Shown here piece after piece: positions 4,543 through 8,091 of a DNA stretch of 8,091 nt; within the stretch, counting starts at the first letter, position 1, and each line of letters starts with the position of its first letter. The stretch spans positions 1 to 8,091 of the forward strand of contig JALHEL010000064.1 in the NCBI GenBank assembly GCA_022837205.1. The letters run 5' to 3'. The notes beneath the pieces were generated by a model. It was not told where the DNA came from and did no database searches. It saw only the letters and a program-made list of their open reading frames with translations. Made by a program: the position numbers and the translations under genes. This stretch comes from Leptolinea sp. (GTDB taxonomy: Bacteria > Chloroflexota > Anaerolineae > Anaerolineales > Anaerolineaceae).

Positions 4543-6795
4543 ATGAAACCAGAAGTAAAAAGATATACCGCCGAAGTGGGCGGTAAAACCATCACGTTTG
4601 AGACCGGAAAATTAGCGGCTCAGGCAGGTGGTGCCGTAACGATTCAATTGGGAGAATCGGTTGTATTTTCCGCAGCTACGATGGGAGACGAAGTTCATGA
4701 AGAACAGGATTTCTTCCCATTGACCGTAGAGTATGAAGAACGAATGTATGCCGGAGGTCGCATCCCGGGTTCTTTTTTCCGGCGTGAAGGACGTCCCGCC
4801 GGTGATACAATCCTGATCGGCAGATTGGTCGATCGTCCGATCCGGCCTTTGTTTTCACAAGATATTCGAAACGAAGTTCAGGTTATCCTCTATAGCCTCT
4901 CCGCCGATTTTGAAAATCAACTGGATATTTTGGCGATCAATGCCGCTTCGGCATCTTTGGCTATCTCAGATATCCCATGGGACGGACCGGTCGGTGCCGT
5001 CCGTGTCGGATTGATCAACGGCGAATATGTGATTAACCCGACTTTTCAGCAAATGGAAGATTCGGATTTGGATCTCCGAATTGCCGGCACGGCAGATGCC
5101 ATTTTGATGGTAGAAGCCGGGTCGAATGAAGTCAGCAACGAGGCGATGGTCGGAGCGATCGAAGCCGGTCATCGGGCAATCCAACCTCTGATCGAAGCTC
5201 AATTGAAAATGGCTGCGGAAGTGGGCAAACCCAAGCGCGAAGTGAAACGCTCCTGCATTCCGCAGGCTACGGTCGATACGGTTTTTGAAAAATATAACCA
5301 ATCGATGGAGACTTTGCTGGATGCGCCACATGACAAACATGAATTGGCTGATCGGCTTGCCGAGTTGAAAGCCGATGCGGTTGAATTTTTTGCCGGCGAA
5401 GATTCGGAAAAGCAGTCAGAATATGGAAATGCTTTCGAAGAAGCTTACCGCAAAGTCATCCGAAGCCGTATCTTGGATCGACATCTTCGACCGGACGGGC
5501 GTGCATTGAATGAAATTCGTCCGATTTGGTGCGAAGTGGATGTTTATCCGCGAGCTCACGGTACCGGCTTATTTACCCGCGGAGAAACTCAGGTATTGAC
5601 CAGCGCCACGCTGGGTACACCGCGAGATGCACAGGAAATTGATTCACTCTCACCTGTGGAAAATAAACGGTATATTCATCACTACAACTTTCCGCCGTTC
5701 TGCACCGGTGAAGTGAAGAGGCTCGGCGGGCAGAGTCGACGCGAAATCGGACACGGTGCATTGGCAGAACGGGCGCTTGTCCCCGTTATCCCTTCCGAAG
5801 AAGATTTTCCTTATACCATTCGCTTGGTTTCCGAAGTGATGAGCTCCAACGGTTCCAGTTCGATGGCATCGGTCTGTGGATCTACATTGGCATTGATGGA
5901 TGCGGGCGTTCCGATTAAAGCACCCGTCACCGGTATAGCAATGGGGTTGATCAAAGAAGGGGACGATTATGTAATTCTTTCCGATATTCAAGGTGCCGAA
6001 GACCATTTGGGAGATATGGATTTCAAAGTCGCCGGAACCGAAAAAGGAATTACCGCGCTCCAAATGGATATCAAAATCCGCGGAATTACGACCGAAATAA
6101 TGCGTAAAGCGTTGGATCAGGCAAATGAAGGTCGTCATTTTATCTTGGGTAAGATTTTGGAAGTGATTCCGGCTCCCCGCAAAGACTTGAAACCGCATGT
6201 TCCGCGATTGATCACGGTACAGGTTCCGATCGATAAGATCGGCGCGATTATCGGCCCCGGGGGAAAGAATATTCGCACATTGCAGGAAGCAACGAATACA
6301 AAAGTGGATATCGATGAAAACGGGTTGGTTTATATTTCCGCCACGAATGTGGGAGATTCGGATGCCGCTCGTGATCAGATTCTTTCCATGATCGAAACCG
6401 CGATCGTCGGCAATATCTACACCGGTAAAGTAGTGCGTGTTACCGATTTTGGCGCTTTTGTTGAGATTCTTCCCAATACCGACGGCATGGTCCATATTTC
6501 ACAGTTGGATTCCGAACGAGTTAATAAAGTGGAGGATATTGTCAATGTGGGCGATGAGATCACCGTCATGGTGACTGGTATCGATGAAAATGGTAAAATT
6601 CGCCTTTCCCGCCAAGCCGTTTTGGAGGGGTGGACTTTGGATCAAGCGGTTGCGGCCGATTCCAAAAAGTCTTCTTCCGGACACCGTCCCGGTAACAGTG
6701 ATCGCAGCAGGCACAACAGCGACCATAAGAGCGGGAATCGTGGTGATGATGATCGTCGACATAGCGGCGGCGGATCCTATAAGAAACAACGCTGA
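4543..6795 (+). CDS. pnp: Polynucleotide phosphorylase (polyribonucleotide nucleotidyltransferase)
   Basis: A 750-residue trimeric 3'-5' exoribonuclease that degrades RNA by phosphorolysis, releasing nucleoside diphosphates. Domains in order: first RNase PH-like domain (about 10-145, with FFRREGRP at 78-85), helical linker, and second RNase PH domain (about 310-545). The second carries the phosphate-binding SNGSSSM (435-441) and the metal-site residues Asp487, Asp493 and Lys495, one position off the E. coli numbering. A KH domain with GPGG (571-574) and an S1 domain (about 623-694) follow. The last ~50 residues form a hydrophilic Ser/Arg/His/Gly/Asp-rich tail, probably disordered. Upstream in-frame ATGs at 4477 and 4489 would add a phenylalanine-rich peptide encoded by the hairpin and T-tract, so I reject them. 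The chosen ATG gives the family-typical MKPEVKRY start. Its ribosome site is weak (GGAA at 4534-4537). It may be read from rpsO or from an unrecognised promoter in the spacer. Confidence 0.98.
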   Translation: MKPEVKRYTAEVGGKTITFETGKLAAQAGGAVTIQLGESVVFSAATMGDEVHEEQDFFPLTVEYEERMYAGGRIPGSFFRREGRPAGDTILIGRLVDRPIRPLFSQDIRNEVQVILYSLSADFENQLDILAINAASASLAISDIPWDGPVGAVRVGLINGEYVINPTFQQMEDSDLDLRIAGTADAILMVEAGSNEVSNEAMVGAIEAGHRAIQPLIEAQLKMAAEVGKPKREVKRSCIPQATVDTVFEKYNQSMETLLDAPHDKHELADRLAELKADAVEFFAGEDSEKQSEYGNAFEEAYRKVIRSRILDRHLRPDGRALNEIRPIWCEVDVYPRAHGTGLFTRGETQVLTSATLGTPRDAQEIDSLSPVENKRYIHHYNFPPFCTGEVKRLGGQSRREIGHGALAERALVPVIPSEEDFPYTIRLVSEVMSSNGSSSMASVCGSTLALMDAGVPIKAPVTGIAMGLIKEGDDYVILSDIQGAEDHLGDMDFKVAGTEKGITALQMDIKIRGITTEIMRKALDQANEGRHFILGKILEVIPAPRKDLKPHVPRLITVQVPIDKIGAIIGPGGKNIRTLQEATNTKVDIDENGLVYISATNVGDSDAARDQILSMIETAIVGNIYTGKVVRVTDFGAFVEILPNTDGMVHISQLDSERVNKVEDIVNVGDEITVMVTGIDENGKIRLSRQAVLEGWTLDQAVAADSKKSSSGHRPGNSDRSRHNSDHKSGNRGDDDRRHSGGGSYKKQR

Positions 6796-6824
6796 TTCAT
6801 TTTTTCAAAAGCGATCATATTTTT

Positions 6825-6859
6825 GAGCAACCTTTCAAAAAGAGGTTGCTCTTTTTTTT
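6825..6859 (+). terminator. Intrinsic terminator after pnp
   Basis: GAGCAACCT (6825-6833) pairs perfectly with AGGTTGCTC (6843-6851) across a nine-base loop, followed by eight Ts (6852-6859). It lies 30 bases after the pnp stop and separates pnp from the oxidoreductase gene. This is the clearest terminator in the window. Confidence 0.93.
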
Positions 6860-6861
6860 AT

Positions 6862-6891
6862 TTGAAGGGTATGATTTATAAATAATAGAAT
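6862..6891 (+). promoter_or_regulatory. Candidate promoter for the FAD oxidoreductase
   Basis: TTGAAG (6862-6867) and TAGAAT (6886-6891) match the sigma-70 -35 and -10 at four and five of six bases, with an 18-base spacer. They sit directly behind the pnp terminator and 20 bases before the next start codon, so the oxidoreductase appears to be transcribed on its own. Confidence 0.42.
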
Positions 6892-6911
6892 TTGTGTCGG
6901 ATGGAGGGCTT

Positions 6912-8091
6912 ATGAAAAAGTTATCCGCGGGGAATCTGTTCTGGAATCAGACAATTGAACCCTTTGCCTGTTTTAATCCGCTTCAAAATGATCTCGAAAC
7001 AGATGTTTTGATTATCGGTGGCGGAATGAGTGGAAATCTCTGTGCACATGAAATAGCCGGTCGCAATCATTCCGTTGTTGTTTGTGAGAAAGATCAGTTA
7101 GCGATGGGTAGCTCTTCGGCAAGTTCCGGAATCCTTCAGTACCTGAATGATGAGATGTTATATCGACTGATTGAATCAATCGGAGAAAAAAAAGCCGTGC
7201 TTTTTTATCAAATGTGTCTTGACAGTATGAAAGATTTGATTAACCTCAGCCGAAAAATGGAACAATACGGAGGATTAATGCCGCGGAAAGGGGTCTTTTT
7301 TGCGAGCGCCAAAGAAGACGTCCCCGAACTCGATAAAGAATACAAAGCCTTATCCGATCATTATTTTCCGGTTTCTTATTTGGATCATGCCGAGTTGATG
7401 CGGATTTACGGTATTGACAGACCTGCCGCGCTCGAAACGTCGATGAATGCGGAAGTGAATCCCTATCAGTTTTTGCAGACATTAATGAAACTGAATGTTT
7501 CTCTCGGAGTTCAATATTACGAAAAAACCGGAATAAAGAAAGTGAAAACGGATAAGGACCAAATCATAGCAACAACAAAGAACGGGAACCGAATTCAAGC
7601 AAAATATGTTGTTTTTGCGACCGGATGTTCGGTTATCTACCCGGAATTAAAAAAGAAAATGAAAGTTGTAAATACTTATACTTTTGCTTCTTCGGTTTCA
7701 AAACGACCGCTCTGGCAAGATCACGTATTATTCCGCGAGACACGACCTCCTTATTTATTTTTCCGCATGACGGAAGACAATCGGGTGATCGCGGGAGAAA
7801 CGGATAAAAAGGCTGACTCGCCGGAAAAAAAGAAAGGTGCCATAGATAAAAGAAATCGGGAGATTTTGGAACGGGTGCAGAGTTTGATGCCGAATTTAGA
7901 TGTCAAAGTCGAATACAGTTGGAACACGCTGTCCGCCGATTCCAAAGATCATATTCCCTTCATCGGTCCTTCAAAAAAGGATCCGCGCCGGATCTATCTG
8001 ATCGGTGTCGGAGGGAACGGTCTTGTCCACTCGATGGCCGGAGCAAGTATCATTGCGGATTATATAGACGGAATCAAAAATCCGTACGCCG
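6912..8091 (+). CDS. FAD-dependent oxidoreductase of the DAO family (3' end cut off)
   Basis: An open frame of 393 complete codons runs off the window. The N-terminus has a Rossmann FAD-binding fold: strand DVLIIGGGMSG (31-41) with the GxGxxG glycines at 36, 38 and 41, and the ribose-binding acidic residue Glu59. GSSSASSG (66-73) matches the flavin-contacting loop of D-amino-acid-oxidase-like enzymes. Near the end, HIPFIG (347-352) and GVGGNGLVHSMAG (365-377) are the usual C-terminal FAD-contacting motifs, so the DAO domain is nearly complete. Such enzymes oxidise amines or amino acids at a C-N bond; the substrate here is unknown, and no partner gene is in view. Some relatives carry a C-terminal Rieske domain, which cannot be excluded beyond the edge. 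The start is supported by GGAGGG (6903-6908), although only three bases separate it from the ATG. No signal peptide is visible. The gene has its own promoter candidate after the pnp terminator. Confidence 0.9.
   Translation, partial: MKKLSAGNLFWNQTIEPFACFNPLQNDLETDVLIIGGGMSGNLCAHEIAGRNHSVVVCEKDQLAMGSSSASSGILQYLNDEMLYRLIESIGEKKAVLFYQMCLDSMKDLINLSRKMEQYGGLMPRKGVFFASAKEDVPELDKEYKALSDHYFPVSYLDHAELMRIYGIDRPAALETSMNAEVNPYQFLQTLMKLNVSLGVQYYEKTGIKKVKTDKDQIIATTKNGNRIQAKYVVFATGCSVIYPELKKKMKVVNTYTFASSVSKRPLWQDHVLFRETRPPYLFFRMTEDNRVIAGETDKKADSPEKKKGAIDKRNREILERVQSLMPNLDVKVEYSWNTLSADSKDHIPFIGPSKKDPRRIYLIGVGGNGLVHSMAGASIIADYIDGIKNPYA

Noticed and set aside
5650..6495. Long minus-strand open frame (281 codons) opposite pnp.
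   Set aside because: It lies fully inside the conserved second catalytic and KH/S1 region of pnp on the other strand, has no ribosome site or recognisable domain, and reads as a composition-driven shadow.
7246..7482. Minus-strand open frame (78 codons) inside the FAD oxidoreductase gene.
   Set aside because: The plus-strand frame is continuous and conserved in pattern across it. The antisense frame has no support.

Overview
This window is a chromosomal housekeeping segment from a bacterium with a moderate, slightly AT-rich base composition. Protein flavour suggests Chloroflexota, perhaps class Anaerolineae. The reasons are a short archaeal/eukaryotic-type prolyl-tRNA synthetase without an INS editing domain, the style of S15 and PNPase, and two helical proteins of unknown function beside proS. 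I judge this from remembered family resemblance, not from a search, and some Bacillota also carry this ProRS type. Shine-Dalgarno sites, sigma-70-like promoters and intrinsic terminators all look conventional. I see no mobile element, CRISPR array, tRNA, rRNA or phage gene.

Layout. A patatin-like phospholipase/acylhydrolase gene (17-1201) lies on the minus strand. A 174-base divergent spacer separates it from a plus-strand series that runs to the window end: a 73-residue protein of unknown function (1376-1597), proS (1641-3077), a 271-residue all-helical HEAT/ARM-like protein (3111-3926), rpsO for ribosomal protein S15 (4056-4328), pnp for polynucleotide phosphorylase (4543-6795), and a DAO-type FAD-dependent oxidoreductase (from 6912) cut by the window edge. 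Strong intrinsic terminators follow rpsO and pnp. Promoter-like sequences precede the small gene, proS, rpsO and the oxidoreductase. No non-genic stretch exceeds about 215 bases.

How the genes relate. The 73-residue gene, proS and the helical gene are closely spaced and probably form one transcription unit feeding translation. rpsO followed by pnp is a classic bacterial pair, in which both genes are often controlled through structured leader RNA. The most interesting non-coding signals lie there. The rpsO leader can form a hairpin carrying a G-U/G-C step like the one S15 recognises in 16S rRNA. The rpsO-pnp spacer holds two mutually complementary hairpins built on an exact 12-base direct repeat; the second is followed by a long T-rich tract just before pnp, which looks like an attenuator. 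A third unexplained structure is a widely spaced inverted repeat in the divergent spacer. I found no clearly new multi-gene system; the protein-coding content is largely ordinary.
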